Shown here: piece after piece, positions 8,779 to 18,625 of the stretch
How the letters are laid out: the number at the start of each line of letters is the position of its first letter
Position numbering within the stretch: the stretch's first letter is position 1
Assembly (NCBI RefSeq): GCF_021440345.1
Contig: NZ_JAKCNS010000074.1
Location: 1 to 62,151 of the forward strand
DNA: 62,151 nt
Direction of reading: 5' to 3'
DNA from: Kluyvera intermedia
Lineage (GTDB): Bacteria > Pseudomonadota > Gammaproteobacteria > Enterobacterales > Enterobacteriaceae
The notes under the pieces: model-generated
The model's database searches: none
Seen by the model: the letters and a program-made list of their open reading frames with translations, nothing else
What the model was told of the DNA's origin: nothing
Position numbers and translations under genes: made by a program

Positions 8779-9240
8779 TTAAGGCTGATTTTTGACCTGT
8801 AACTCATCTGTCAGATTACAAACCAGATCGTCACCATCGACTGTGCGCTGGTGCTTCAGCTCAGTAAAATATCCGTCAGCCAGATACAAAACCCGGTCTG
8901 CAGAGGCAATGGTTTCCGGGCGATGGGCTATCAGCAGAACAGGTAGCCCCACTGGCGTAGCGTCTGGCTTATCTGGATTTCACTCTCAACATCAAGGTGG
9001 CTGGTCGCTTCGTCCAGTACCCCATGCAGCTCAACCAGCAAAATACCATTGCAGTGAGTGTCCATCAGTAAGCGACCCAGCTCAGAGCGATCAAGTTTTG
9101 TCCCACTGATGTTCCCCCGATAGTAGCTGGCTATTTTATGTCCTCGCTCCTGAACAAACTGCTCCAGCATCTCTTTTGCCCGATTGGCGAACTGATCTTC
9201 CGTCGATAGATATGTTGGTATTGACCTGTCTATTACTTCA
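8779..9240 (-). pseudogene. relic: serine-recombinase N-terminus joined to ABC-exporter C-terminus
   Basis: Read leftward from about 9240, the frame gives resolvase-like sequence: EDQFANRAKEMLEQFV, then ISGTKLDRSELGRLL and GILLVE. Near 9030 it passes directly into an ABC ATPase C-terminus, LDEATSHLDVESEIQISQTL (Walker B region). At the C run 8947-8950 the frame breaks. Restoring one base gives VLLIAHRPETIASADRVLYL (H-loop) and a natural end at 8779. The ABC part resembles peptidase-containing bacteriocin exporters of the CvaB/MchF kind. Both pieces lack most of their domains, so neither is functional. It points to past transfer and deletion at this site. Confidence 0.65.
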
Positions 9241-9270
9241 TAGTTGATACTTCACTTCTGGAGGTTGGGT

Positions 9271-10425
9271 ATGTTTCGAATATCAGAGGTTGCCGCCATT
9301 GTAGGCCTATCTCGCACAGCGCTGCTTTACTACGAAAAGCTCGGGATTATTAAAAGCACCAGGCTCCCTAATGGCTATAGGACCTACAGCGAAAAAGATG
9401 TTCAGAGGCTACAGTTAGTCATCCATCTGCATGCTGCTGGCCTGACTCTCAAGGAGTGCCTGGTATGTATAAATGTGAAAAGTGATAAGCGACTTTTAAC
9501 CGCAAGGTTGAAACAACTCGAAGATGACATAGCCCTAAAATTACGGGCTAAAACGTTACTGGAGTCTATGTTAGGTGTTTCAGAAGAACGGACATGGCAT
9601 CAAGAGTTGGAAAAAATATCGCCAGATGTGCATTTGCAGTGGCTCAATACGCAGGGTATTAATGAAAAAGAGGCCCTAAGAATTCGCAACCTTTCAAGAA
9701 ATATTCATGGACATGATTCATATATGTCTGACTTTAATGAAATATTTCTCGATCTCATTCGCCTTGGACCTGGCTCTGAAACCGATACGTTAAAAGCGTT
9801 AAGCATGGTTCCAGATAAGCCAGAAAACATTCTTGAGATTGGTTGTGGACGTGGGATAGCAACGCGTATTTTAGCGTCAAATACACAGGCTAGCATTACA
9901 GCGCTAGATAATGAACCACGATATTTGAATGCGTTATATGACCTGCGTCACCGCGTGAATCTGTGCTGTGCCAGTATGACAGCACTTCCTTTTACCTGTG
10001 GCATATTTGATCTTATTTGGGCAGAAGGTAGTGCCTACATAATGGGATTCAATAATGCATTACTGTCATGGAAAAGGTATCTGAGAGACGGTGGATATTT
10101 GGTCATCAGTGAAATAGTCTGGTTAAGTAATACACCTGGCGAACGCGCCAGTATTTTCTGGTCGAAAAATTATCCAGCGATGTTAAGCGTTGCACAAAAT
10201 AAGATGCTGATTAAAAAGGCAGGTTACGATCTAATCTCAAGTTTCGAAATGAGTAAAGAAGCCTGGGAGCTTTATCTTGTCCCGCTGAGCAAAAGAGTTG
10301 AACTTTTAAAACGTAAACTTAACCACTCCATGGCCTGGCAGGACCTTAAAAGCGAATTAGATATCCATGATGCCTGTCTTGGTGAGTATGGATATCAATT
10401 TTTTATTATACAAAAGAGACAATAA
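9271..10425 (+). CDS. MerR-type regulator fused to a SAM-dependent methyltransferase
   Basis: The 384-residue protein joins two modules. Residues 1-70 form a MerR winged helix (MFRISEVAAIVGLSRTALLY, then YEKLGIIKS and NGYRTYSEKDVQRLQ). A coiled linker follows to about residue 120. Residues 150-340 form a class I methyltransferase with motif I NILEIGCGRGIATRIL, an acidic residue in SITALDNEPR, and LPFTCGIFDLIWAEGSAY. The C-terminal effector position of a normal MerR regulator is thus taken by an enzyme-like domain. The start at 9271 has TGGAGG six bases upstream. It is one base from a GNAT gene, so the two are probably co-transcribed. Lower GC than neighbours and flanking relics suggest horizontal acquisition. 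Confidence 0.82.
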   Translation: MFRISEVAAIVGLSRTALLYYEKLGIIKSTRLPNGYRTYSEKDVQRLQLVIHLHAAGLTLKECLVCINVKSDKRLLTARLKQLEDDIALKLRAKTLLESMLGVSEERTWHQELEKISPDVHLQWLNTQGINEKEALRIRNLSRNIHGHDSYMSDFNEIFLDLIRLGPGSETDTLKALSMVPDKPENILEIGCGRGIATRILASNTQASITALDNEPRYLNALYDLRHRVNLCCASMTALPFTCGIFDLIWAEGSAYIMGFNNALLSWKRYLRDGGYLVISEIVWLSNTPGERASIFWSKNYPAMLSVAQNKMLIKKAGYDLISSFEMSKEAWELYLVPLSKRVELLKRKLNHSMAWQDLKSELDIHDACLGEYGYQFFIIQKRQ

Positions 10426-10426
10426 A

Positions 10427-10936
10427 ATGATCATCAGAGAAGAAAAGAAGCAAGATATAAACCAGATAGAAGAGTTAACTTTATTGGCGTTTACGGGACA
10501 CCCTCATCATGAACCGGGGTCCCCACCAACTGAGCATATGATTGTCAAAAAATTACGTGATGCAAAAGCCATGACATTATCATTGGTTGCGGAGGATGAC
10601 AGCGGAATCATTGGTCATCTTTCCTATTCACCCGTAAAAATAGATGGAATGGCAACCCGCTGGCATGCTCTGGCACCGGTCTCCGTTTCGCCTTCGATGC
10701 AGAGGCAGGGAATTGGCAGTAAAATGATAGAACAATCTATTTTGCTGCTAAAAGAAAAAGATATTGACGGCCTTGTTGTTTTGGGTGCCCCAGAATATTA
10801 CTCATGCTTTGGTTTTCATCATAACCATCATTTTATTGTTGAAGGTGTTCCTGCTGAATATTTCCTGGCACAATCACTGAATAATATTAATCAATTGCCC
10901 TCTGGGGTCATTACATTTCATAACGCTTTCGAATAA
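10427..10936 (+). CDS. GNAT-family N-acetyltransferase
   Basis: The 169-residue protein has the GNAT fold of the YhbS-like group. The acetyl-CoA pyrophosphate loop is seen in SVSPSMQRQGIGSKMIEQSI at about residues 86-105, and the C-terminal strand in LVVLGAPEYYSCFGF. It begins one base after the MerR-methyltransferase stop codon, which strongly suggests an operon. An acetyltransferase beside a methyltransferase suggests modification of small molecules, perhaps a toxic compound; the substrate cannot be read. An earlier in-frame start would overlap the upstream gene and has no ribosome site. Confidence 0.85.
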   Translation: MIIREEKKQDINQIEELTLLAFTGHPHHEPGSPPTEHMIVKKLRDAKAMTLSLVAEDDSGIIGHLSYSPVKIDGMATRWHALAPVSVSPSMQRQGIGSKMIEQSILLLKEKDIDGLVVLGAPEYYSCFGFHHNHHFIVEGVPAEYFLAQSLNNINQLPSGVITFHNAFE

Positions 10937-10969
10937 ATCTCATTATTTCTAATTTGATAAAATGAAAAT

Positions 10970-11145
10970 TTAACGCATGTAATCTTCAAAATAGGACATT
11001 TTCACCAGGGGCGCTAGCTGGTCAACAACCAGCAATATCTGCCCCTGCGGTTTGAGGTCAGATATCAGCGGCCTGATTTCGGCGGTGCCAATGTTGAACC
11101 CATTAATGTTACAGATGATTGCAATCGAATAGATGTTGAGCGCTT
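10970..11145 (-). pseudogene. unidentified coding relic
   Basis: A frame of about 55 codons on the minus strand, without a usable start, contains GTAEIRPLISDLKPQGQI, then LLVVDQLAPLVKMSYFEDYMR split by no stop, and ends at 10970. It reads like the tail or an internal piece of a longer protein, perhaps recombinase or plasmid derived, but I do not recognise the family. It flanks the MerR-methyltransferase/GNAT pair on the side opposite the resolvase relic. Confidence 0.3.
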
Positions 11146-11286
11146 AGTGGCTCTTTTATGAACGCTTAGCGCTATCAGCCTGAAAACCCACCAGATTATT
11201 CCCCCCTCCCACCTTGCAATTTCACCATTAATGACTAATCATTAATGAGTATTATTATCAAATACATATCAACCAGGAGTAAGGTT

Positions 11287-12297
11287 ATGAAGGCTGCTGT
11301 TGTCACTCAGGATCATCAGGTAAACGTCACCGATAAAAAGCTGCGCCCGCTGCAGCACGGTGAAGCCCTGTTAAAAATGGAGTGTTGTGGTGTCTGTCAC
11401 ACCGATCTGCACGTGAAAAACGGCGATTTCGGTGACAAGACCGGGGTTATCCTCGGCCACGAAGGCGTCGGCATCGTTAAGGAAATTGGCCCGGGCGTAA
11501 CCTCACTGAAAGTTGGCGACCGCGCAAGCGTAGCATGGTTCTTCCAGGGCTGCGGCCACTGCGAATACTGCAACAGCGGTAATGAAACCCTGTGCCGTTC
11601 AGTCATCAACGCCGGCTACACCGCCGATGGCGGGATGGCTGAAGAGTGCATCGTCACCGCTGACTATTCGGTCAAAGTTCCCGATGGTCTCGATTCTGCC
11701 GCCGCCAGTAGCATCACCTGCGCGGGCGTGACCACCTATAAAGCAGTGAAAATCTCCAACATCAAACCAGGCCAGTGGATTGCCATTTACGGCCTGGGTG
11801 GTCTGGGCAACCTCGCGCTGCAATACGCGAAAAACGTCTTTAATGCCAAAGTTATCGCGCTGGACGTCAACGATGCGCAGCTGAAGCTGGCGCAGGAAAT
11901 GGGTGCCGATCTGGTGATCAACTCCCGTAGCGAAGATGCCGCGAAGATCGTGCAGGAAAAAACCGGTGGCGCCCACGCGGCCGTCGTGACGGCCGTGGCG
12001 AAAGCCGCGTTTAACTCCGCCGTTGACGCCGTTCGCGCCGGTGGCCGCGTGGTCGCCGTTGGCCTGCCGCCGGAATCCATGAGCCTGGACATTCCACGTC
12101 TGGTACTGGATGGGATTGAAGTGGTAGGTTCACTGGTCGGTACGCGTCAGGATCTGACCGAAGCGTTCCAGTTTGCCGCCGAAGGCAAAGTAGTGCCGAA
12201 AGTGACGATGCGTCCGCTGGAAGACATCAACGCTATCTTTAAAGAGATGGAACAAGGCCAGATCCGTGGCCGTATGGTGATTGATTTACGCCATTAA
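11287..12297 (+). CDS. adhP: zinc-dependent alcohol dehydrogenase, ethanol-active
   Basis: The 336-residue cytoplasmic enzyme interconverts alcohols and aldehydes with NAD and matches E. coli AdhP in length and sequence. Catalytic zinc ligands are seen in [10 protein letters not shown] (Cys37) and GHEGVG. The structural zinc lobe has the four Cys in [15 protein letters not shown]. The Rossmann loop is [10 protein letters not shown] near residue 168. The start at 11287 has AGGAG seven bases upstream; an earlier in-frame ATG at 11245 adds unconserved residues. It converges on araJ with a shared terminator between them. In E. coli adhP directly follows maeA. Confidence 0.96.
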   Translation: MKAAVVTQDHQVNVTDKKLRPLQHGEALLKMECCGVCHTDLHVKNGDFGDKTGVILGHEGVGIVKEIGPGVTSLKVGDRASVAWFFQGCGHCEYCNSGNETLCRSVINAGYTADGGMAEECIVTADYSVKVPDGLDSAAASSITCAGVTTYKAVKISNIKPGQWIAIYGLGGLGNLALQYAKNVFNAKVIALDVNDAQLKLAQEMGADLVINSRSEDAAKIVQEKTGGAHAAVVTAVAKAAFNSAVDAVRAGGRVVAVGLPPESMSLDIPRLVLDGIEVVGSLVGTRQDLTEAFQFAAEGKVVPKVTMRPLEDINAIFKEMEQGQIRGRMVIDLRH

Positions 12298-12305
12298 TGC
12301 TCTAT

Positions 12306-12327
12306 GCCTCTCCCGCCTGGGAGAGGC
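12306..12327. terminator. convergent terminator between adhP and araJ
   Basis: GCCTCTCCC and GGGAGAGGC form a perfect 9-bp stem with a GCCT loop between the two convergent stop codons. It probably serves adhP and may serve both strands. Confidence 0.75.
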
Positions 12328-12339
12328 TATTTCCCGCTA

Positions 12340-13506
12340 TCATCCACCAGCCAAAACCAGCTGACGCTGCTGATACCGCGCATAGATAAGTAATGACGTC
12401 ATCGCCAGGAACGACAGTGCTGCGGCCGGCAAGGCGACGGTATTCCAGCCAAAATTCAGCGTAATCATCAGCCCGCCGAAGAACGCGCCAATCGCGCTCC
12501 CGAGGTTAAAAGCAATCTGTCCACCCGCCGCCCCGAGCATCTCTCCGCCCTTCGTATTTTGCAGCAGCAGTATTTGCAGCGGTGCCGACAGCGCAAAAAG
12601 CCCGGCACAGCAGATAAACGCCAGCGTCAGCGACGCAATCTTCATCCCGCCGAGCAGGAAAATCAGCAGCAGCGCCGCGACAATCACGCCATCGGTGGTG
12701 GCCGCAATCCGCAGCGGACTGTAGCGGCCAGAGAGCTTACCGCTGAGAATATTGCCGAGTACCATCCCCAGCCCCGCCAGCATCATGATGAACATGATGG
12801 CCCCTTCGGAGAAACCGGAAACGTTCATCATAAACGGCTTAATATAGCTAAACCACGCAAACACCCCGGCGTTACCGAACATGGTGGCGGCAAAAATCAG
12901 CCACGGCGCCGGGCTTTTCAGGAAATGAAACTGTTCGCGCAGACGAGCATCGGATTTGTCAAACAGGGTCGGCACCCAGGCAATGATCGCCACCAGCACC
13001 GCGGCGTCAAACAGCGCAATCGCCAGAAACGTATAGCGCCAGCTAAACTGATGCCCAAGCCAGGTTCCGGCGGGAACCCCTACCAGATTAGCGACCGTCA
13101 TCCCGGCAATCATCCCGGCTACCGCCGCCGTCACCCTACCCGGTGGCGCGATCTTCGACAGAATAATGGCGCCGACGCCAAAAAACGCCCCGTGCGGAAA
13201 ACCGGAGATGAGTCGGCCAATGGCCAGCATCACGTAGCTTGAAGAGACGGTGAAAACGATATTGCCAACAATACACAGCGCCGCCAGCAGCAGCATGATT
13301 GACTTCAGCGAGTAGCGCGTGGAAAACAACGCAATAATCGGCGCGCCAATCACCACGCCAAAGGCATACCAGGAGATCATATTCCCCGCAGCGGGGATCG
13401 AAATACCGACATCATGCGCCAGTTCAGGGAGGACGCCCATAATGCCAAACTCAGCCATTCCCAGACCAAAAGTGCCCAGTGCCAATGCGAAAATTGTCTT
13501 TTTCAT
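12340..13506 (-). CDS. araJ: MFS transporter, AraJ
   Basis: The 388-residue protein has twelve predicted membrane helices. It is close to E. coli AraJ throughout, for example LALGTFGLGMAEFGIMGVL at the N-terminus, GRLISGFPHGAFFGVGAII and GLFALSAPLQILLLQNTKGG. AraJ belongs to the DHA1-type drug/sugar efflux group and is arabinose-inducible in E. coli; its physiological substrate is not established. The start at 13506 (MKKTIF) matches E. coli; the frame continues 17 codons upstream without homology. No AraC-type operator was sought in detail. Confidence 0.92.
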   Translation of the reverse strand: MKKTIFALALGTFGLGMAEFGIMGVLPELAHDVGISIPAAGNMISWYAFGVVIGAPIIALFSTRYSLKSIMLLLAALCIVGNIVFTVSSSYVMLAIGRLISGFPHGAFFGVGAIILSKIAPPGRVTAAVAGMIAGMTVANLVGVPAGTWLGHQFSWRYTFLAIALFDAAVLVAIIAWVPTLFDKSDARLREQFHFLKSPAPWLIFAATMFGNAGVFAWFSYIKPFMMNVSGFSEGAIMFIMMLAGLGMVLGNILSGKLSGRYSPLRIAATTDGVIVAALLLIFLLGGMKIASLTLAFICCAGLFALSAPLQILLLQNTKGGEMLGAAGGQIAFNLGSAIGAFFGGLMITLNFGWNTVALPAAALSFLAMTSLLIYARYQQRQLVLAGG

Positions 13507-13743
13507 CCCTCTAATCACTTGTTTATGTTGCCTTTGCGGGACGGCATTATTGACCATTCGCTGAGCACAGACCAGCCAAAATCACCCAACGATGGGATAA
13601 TCCATGAAAACAGCGCAAATGATTCATACCAAGGCGAATGTTGGCTCAAGTGTTTGTCCGTAGCTTATACCGCCCCCGATCAAGCGTCATTGCGGCGCTT
13701 GATGCACTGCTCTCCAATACCTGGCTTTCACTTCTCACACAAA

Positions 13744-13790
13744 CAAAAAAGAGCGATTTAACGCCCCCCCCAGGGAACATTAAACCGCTC
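13744..13790 (-). terminator. terminator of fdnGHI
   Basis: On the minus strand GAGCGGTTTAATG pairs with CGTTAAATCGCTC across a G-rich loop and is followed by TTTTTTGTTTG. It lies just beyond the fdnI stop codon. Confidence 0.8.
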
Positions 13791-13811
13791 TCGCTTATTC
13801 AGAAAGAGAAC

Positions 13812-14468
13812 TTACTTCAGCCCTTCCGAATTTTCTTTCTTCGCTTCAAGGCGTTCAACGTCACGATACCAGCGCGGATGGTGCTTCTGCGCCCAGCGAC
13901 GACTGACCTTGCCTTCAATCATCCCTTTAATCGACCCTTTTACCCAGAAGGCCATATACATATGGATAAGGATCGCGTGGATCAGAATGATAGCCGTAGT
14001 CGCATGAATCAGCAGCGCATAACGCACCATCTGAATCGGGAAGTACTGCGCAAAGTACGGACGCCAGATAATCACCCCGCTCACCAGCAGCACGAAAATC
14101 ATGCTCATGATGGTCCAGAACATCATCTTCTGCCCAGCGTTATATTTCCCAACCCGGGCGACCTTATGTTCGTTGCCTTTCAGCACTTCGACAATCCCCA
14201 GCACCCACGGAATATCCTGCTTATCCGGAATGTTGTGGTGCACAAAGCGGGCGAACATAAACATCAGCACGACGAAAATCAGCACACCAAAGAACGGGTG
14301 CAGAATACGCCCCATCTGCGGTGTACCGAAGGTTTCGGTCAGCCACTGCAGCGTTGGGAAGAAGAAGGAAATCCCCGAGACCGCCACCAGGAAGAAGCAA
14401 ATCACCACCGTCCAGTGACAGGCACGATCGATAAACTTCGTGCGCACAATCATTTTCGACTTACTCAT
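13812..14468 (-). CDS. fdnI: formate dehydrogenase N, cytochrome b556 gamma subunit
   Basis: The 218-residue membrane subunit anchors the enzyme and passes electrons from the beta subunit to menaquinone through two b haems. It has four hydrophobic helices. Conserved His occur in [29 protein letters not shown] and [19 protein letters not shown], as in E. coli FdnI (217 residues). The start at 14468 overlaps the fdnH stop by eight bases, giving tight coupling, and matches the E. coli N-terminus ([15 protein letters not shown]). Confidence 0.97.
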   Translation of the reverse strand: MSKSKMIVRTKFIDRACHWTVVICFFLVAVSGISFFFPTLQWLTETFGTPQMGRILHPFFGVLIFVVLMFMFARFVHHNIPDKQDIPWVLGIVEVLKGNEHKVARVGKYNAGQKMMFWTIMSMIFVLLVSGVIIWRPYFAQYFPIQMVRYALLIHATTAIILIHAILIHMYMAFWVKGSIKGMIEGKVSRRWAQKHHPRWYRDVERLEAKKENSEGLK

Positions 14469-15348
14469 GGCCATCTTCCTCCTCGTCATCATCCACTTCT
14501 TTGTTCGGGCCAATACCAATGTAGTGATAGATAAGCCCGGCAAAGGTGGCGATAAAGCCGGCGGCGGACAGCGGTTTCAGCGCCCCTTTCCACAGATTGA
14601 TACTGGTATCAATCGACGGATCTTTCGGCAGCTTGTGATACAGCTCCGGCTGGTCCGCATGATGCAGAACATACATCACGTGCGTCCCACCCACGCCCTG
14701 CGGATTGTAAATTCCCGCCTGCGGGTAGCCGCGTTTCTTGAGCTTATCCACGCGTTCCTGCGCCACGTCCAGCATCTCTTTCTTGGTGCCAAAGTGAATA
14801 GCGCCGGTTGGACAGGTTTTCACACAGGCCGGTTCCTGACCGACGCTAACACGGTCAACGCACAGGGTGCATTTATACACGCGGTTATCCTCTTTATTGA
14901 GGCGCGGAATATTAAATGGACACCCGGCGATGCAGTAACCGCAGCCGATACAGTTATCCTGCTGGAAATCGACGATCCCGTTAGCGTACTGAATAATCGC
15001 ACCCGCCGATGGACAGGCCTTCAGGCAGCCAGGATCCTCACAGTGCATACAGCCGTCTTTACGAATCAGCCACTCCAGCTTGCCGTTCTGTTCGGTTTCG
15101 CTAAAACGCATCACCGTCCAGGATTTAGCGCTCAGATCGGCAGGGTTATCGTAAACCCCCACGCAATGCCCCACCTCGTCGCGGATATCATTCCACTCAG
15201 AGCAGGCCACCTGGCAGGCTTTACAGCCCACGCAGGAGGAGACATCAATCAGCTTGGCTACTTCTTCTTTGTAGTCCCGCGCACGAGGCGCGGGAGTCAT
15301 TGAGTTGGTCGCAGAGCGTTTGATAATGTCTTGTGTTTCCATCGCCAT
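14461..15348 (-). CDS. fdnH: formate dehydrogenase N, iron-sulfur beta subunit
   Basis: The 295-residue subunit carries electrons from FdnG to FdnI on the periplasmic side. Four ferredoxin-type cysteine clusters are visible: [35 protein letters not shown] and [21 protein letters not shown] single membrane anchor near residues 255-280 is followed by an acidic tail ([12 protein letters not shown]). It is nearly identical in plan to E. coli FdnH (294 residues). It lies 11 bases after fdnG and overlaps fdnI. Confidence 0.97.
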   Translation of the reverse strand: MAMETQDIIKRSATNSMTPAPRARDYKEEVAKLIDVSSCVGCKACQVACSEWNDIRDEVGHCVGVYDNPADLSAKSWTVMRFSETEQNGKLEWLIRKDGCMHCEDPGCLKACPSAGAIIQYANGIVDFQQDNCIGCGYCIAGCPFNIPRLNKEDNRVYKCTLCVDRVSVGQEPACVKTCPTGAIHFGTKKEMLDVAQERVDKLKKRGYPQAGIYNPQGVGGTHVMYVLHHADQPELYHKLPKDPSIDTSINLWKGALKPLSAAGFIATFAGLIYHYIGIGPNKEVDDDEEEDGHE

Positions 15349-15359
15349 ATAAACGCTCC

Positions 15360-18300
15360 TTACGCTTTCTCGATGTTAACCAGGAACGCCTTATATTCCG
15401 GCGTTTGCGAGTTGGAATCGCCGACGTTAGGCGTCAGGGTATTGGCGATATAGCCCTTACGTGCCGCGCCTTCGTAGCCCCAGTGCAGCGGGATACCGAC
15501 GGTTTCCACCTGTTGGCCGTTGACGTTGAGCGTCTGCAGACGACGAGTCACTACCGCCACTGCGCGAATAAAGCCGCGCTGACTGCTGACCGTCACCTTG
15601 TCACCATTAGCGATACCTTTGGCCTTCGCCAGCCCTTCGCTGATTTCCACGAACTGTTCCGGCTGCGCAATCGCATTCAGACGCGCGTGTTTAGTCCAGG
15701 TATGGAAATGCTCGGTCAGACGATACGTCGTCCCCACGTACGGGAACTTATCTTTCTTACCAAGGCGCACCGCATCTTCTTCATACAGGCGCACAACCGG
15801 GCTTGAGATAACGTTCGGGTGCAGCGGGTTAGTGCCCAGCGGTGTCTCCATCGGCTCGTAGTGTTCCGGGAACGGCCCTTCCGCCAGCTTATCGATGGCA
15901 AACAGACGGCCGAGACCTTCCGGTTGCATGATAAACGGCATCGTCGCGCTGCCCGGAGGCGCGGTATTAAAGTCCGGGATATCGTTACCCGTCCATTTGC
16001 TCCCGTTCCACTTGATCAGCATCCGTTTCGGATCCCACGGCTTACCGTTCACATCCGCAGAGGCGCGGTTGTACAGTACGCGACGGTTCAGCGGCCACGC
16101 CCATGCCCAACCCAACGTATTCCCCAGACCGGATGGGTCAGAGTTATCGCGGTTAGCCATCTGGTTACCCTGCTCAGTCCAGCTACCGGCATAAATCCAG
16201 CACGAGGATGAGGTCGTCCCGTCGTCACGCAGCAGCGCAAAGCTATTAAGCAGCTGGCCTTTTTTCGCCACCAGTACGCCGTTCGCATCATAGATATCCG
16301 CCAGCGCGTAGCCGTTGCTCTCTTTGGCCACCTCTTCGGATTCCGGATGATCCGGCTGTTTGTAGTGCCAGCCCATGCTCAGCAGCGGTTCAACGCCCTT
16401 ACCGCCTTCTTCGCGATACATCTCGCGTAGACGATGATAAATACCGGCCAGAATCTCGCCGTCATTACGCGCTTCGCCCGGGGCATCCTGACCTTTCCAG
16501 TGCCACTGCAGCCAGCGGCCGGAGTTGGCAATTGAGCCATCTTCTTCAGCAAAACAGGTCGACGGCAGACGGAAGACCTCGGTCTGGATCGTCGATGGGT
16601 CGACATCGTTCGATTCGCCGTGGTTCTGCCAGAAAGTTGACGTTTCGGTAACCAGCGGATCGATAACCACCATGTATTTCAGCTTGCTTAAGCTGCGAAC
16701 CACCTTGTTCTTATCCGGGAACGACGCGACCGGGTTAAAGCCCTGGCAGATATAACCGGTGACTTTGCCGTTATCCATCATGTTGAAGTACTTGATAACG
16801 TCGTAGGCCTGATCCCATTTCGGCAACCAGTTAAAGCCCCAGTCGTTATCTTTACTTGCAGCATCGCCATAGAACGACTTCATCAGGCTGACGTAGAACT
16901 TCGGATAGTTGCTCCAGTAGTTCACCTGGTCAGCCAGCGTCGCTTTCGGTGTATTCGCGGCCAGATAGGTTTGCAGATCGGTCTGCTTATCCGACGGCAG
17001 CGTCAGATAGCCCGGCAGGCTGGTCGACAGCAGGCCTAAGTCGGTTAACCCCTGAATGTTGGAGTGCCCGCGCAGGGCGTTCACGCCGCCACCGGCCATA
17101 CCCATATTGCCCAGCAGCAGCTGGATCATCGCCATGGTACGGATGTTCTGCGCGCCGACGGTATGCTGAGTCCAGCCCAGTGCATACAGGAAAGTAGTGG
17201 TCCGATCCGCCGCGCTGGTCGAGGCCAGCACTTCGCACACTTTCAGGAAGTCCGCTTTTGGTGTACCGCAGATATTTTCCACCACGTCCGGCGTATAGCG
17301 AGAAACGTGCTCTTTGAGCAGATTCCACACGCAGCGCGGATGCGTCAGAGTTTCATCGCGTTTGGCGTAGCCGTTTTCGTCGAACTGATAGTTCCACGAC
17401 GATTTGTCGTACTGACGTTTGTCGGCATCGTAACCGCTGAACAGGCCGTCTTCGAAGGTAAAGTCATCGCGCACCAACAGATTGGCGTTGGTGTAATGCT
17501 TCACGTATTCGGCGTTGATCTTATTGTTTTCGATAAGATACAGCAGGACGCCCGACAGGAAGGTAATGTCGGTACCGGAACGAATTGGCGCATAGATATC
17601 GGCCACCGACGCCGTACGCGTAAAGCGCGGGTCGACGACGATAAGCGTCGCATCGTTATTATTCTTCGCTTCCATCGCCCAGCGGAATCCCACTGGATGG
17701 GCTTCAGCGGCGTTACCGCCCATCACCATCACGACGTTGGCGTTTTTGATATCAACCCAGTGGTTGGTCATCGCACCGCGACCAAATGTTGGAGCAAGAC
17801 TTGCTACCGTTGGTCCGTGTCAGACGCGCGCCTGGTTGTCTACCGCCAGCATGCCAAGCGAGCGCACAAACTTCTGCGTCAACATGCCGGTCTCATTACT
17901 TGCCGCCGATGCACACAGCATCCCGGTGGAGAGCCAGCGGTTAACCGTCACGCCCTGCTCGTTCTTCTCAATAAAGTTGGCATCGCGGTCGGCCTTCATC
18001 AATTTTGCGATGCGATCGAAGGCTTCATTCCACGAGATACGCTGCCATTTATCCGAGCCAGGGGCGCGATATTCAGGGTAACGCAGGCGAGTTTCGCTGT
18101 TCACGTAGTCCAGCAGGCCCGCGCCTTTCGGACAAAGTGCGCCACGGCTTACTGGATGATCCGGGTCGCCTTCAATATGGTAAATGGCTTCACGGGTATT
18201 TTTTGCTCCATCGCCCAGGCTATACATTAATAGCCCACAACCCACGGAGCAGTATGTACAGGTATTACGAACTTCTTTGGCGCGCAGTAATTTGAAATTA

Positions 18301-18407
18301 CGCGCCTGAGCCAGCGCTATTTTCGGGGCAAAGCCCAGCGCCGCTGCCGTCGTCCCAGCCATACCGCCCGCGCAGATTTTAAAAAACTTTCTGCGGCTGA
18401 CGTCCAT
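15360..18407 (-). CDS. fdnG: formate dehydrogenase N, selenocysteine catalytic alpha subunit
   Basis: FdnG oxidises formate in the periplasm with a molybdopterin guanine dinucleotide cofactor and one 4Fe-4S cluster. The gene is one reading frame interrupted only by TGA at 17820-17822. Reading that codon as selenocysteine gives Sec196, flanked by VDNQARV and [13 protein letters not shown], the same position as E. coli FdnG, and a total of 1015 residues. The N-terminus [15 protein letters not shown] is a twin-arginine signal, and the cluster motif is [10 protein letters not shown] at about 48-57. The start at 18407 matches E. coli. It is first in fdnGHI, and an FNR-like site lies upstream. Annotation as two genes or a pseudogene would be wrong. 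Confidence 0.96.
17785..17822 (-). promoter_or_regulatory. SECIS element of fdnG
   Basis: Directly after the in-frame TGA (17820-17822), the mRNA can fold GGTAGCA with TTGCTCC around an AGTC loop (17791-17808). This has the size, spacing and apical-loop character of the SelB-binding bacterial SECIS hairpin in fdhF and fdnG of E. coli. It recodes UGA as selenocysteine. Confidence 0.88.
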
Positions 18408-18467
18408 TGTTTTCCTCATTATCAGGTGAACTTGCCGGCCAAGCTAACAGCAATACCCCTGAATTTT

Positions 18468-18481
18468 TTGCGTCAAATCAA
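18468..18481 (-). promoter_or_regulatory. FNR-like site upstream of fdnG
   Basis: On the minus strand TTGATTTGACGCAA lies 61-74 bases before the fdnG start. It has one perfect FNR half-site and one partial one, at about the distance of the FNR site of the E. coli fdn promoter. A NarL-type heptamer TACCCCT occurs at 18454-18460. Anaerobic, nitrate-induced control is known for E. coli fdnGHI; here it is inferred from these sites. Confidence 0.5.
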
Positions 18482-18625
18482 TGTCGAAAACCGATCCCCC
18501 CTTAATAGTCAGCGATAGCGATTTTAATTAATACTTAAGGGTTATAGGCTGCGGAAAAATATCACCGACTGAGGAGAAAAAATGCTATAACCGCAGACTT
18601 CGTTGGTTAAAGCATCAGGTCGGGC

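Noticed and set aside
8792-9109. A 105-codon plus-strand frame.
   Set aside because: It is the complement of the resolvase/ABC-exporter relic, which has recognisable protein motifs.
13638-14534. A 298-codon plus-strand frame opposite fdnI.
   Set aside because: It is antisense to fdnI, low in complexity and His/Pro-rich, without a domain.
17820-17822. fdnG interpreted as a broken pseudogene because of an internal stop.
   Set aside because: The stop is TGA at the known selenocysteine position with a SECIS hairpin directly downstream.
17064-18230. A 388-codon plus-strand frame opposite fdnG.
   Set aside because: It is antisense to a well-conserved gene and shows no recognisable motif; it is a shadow frame.
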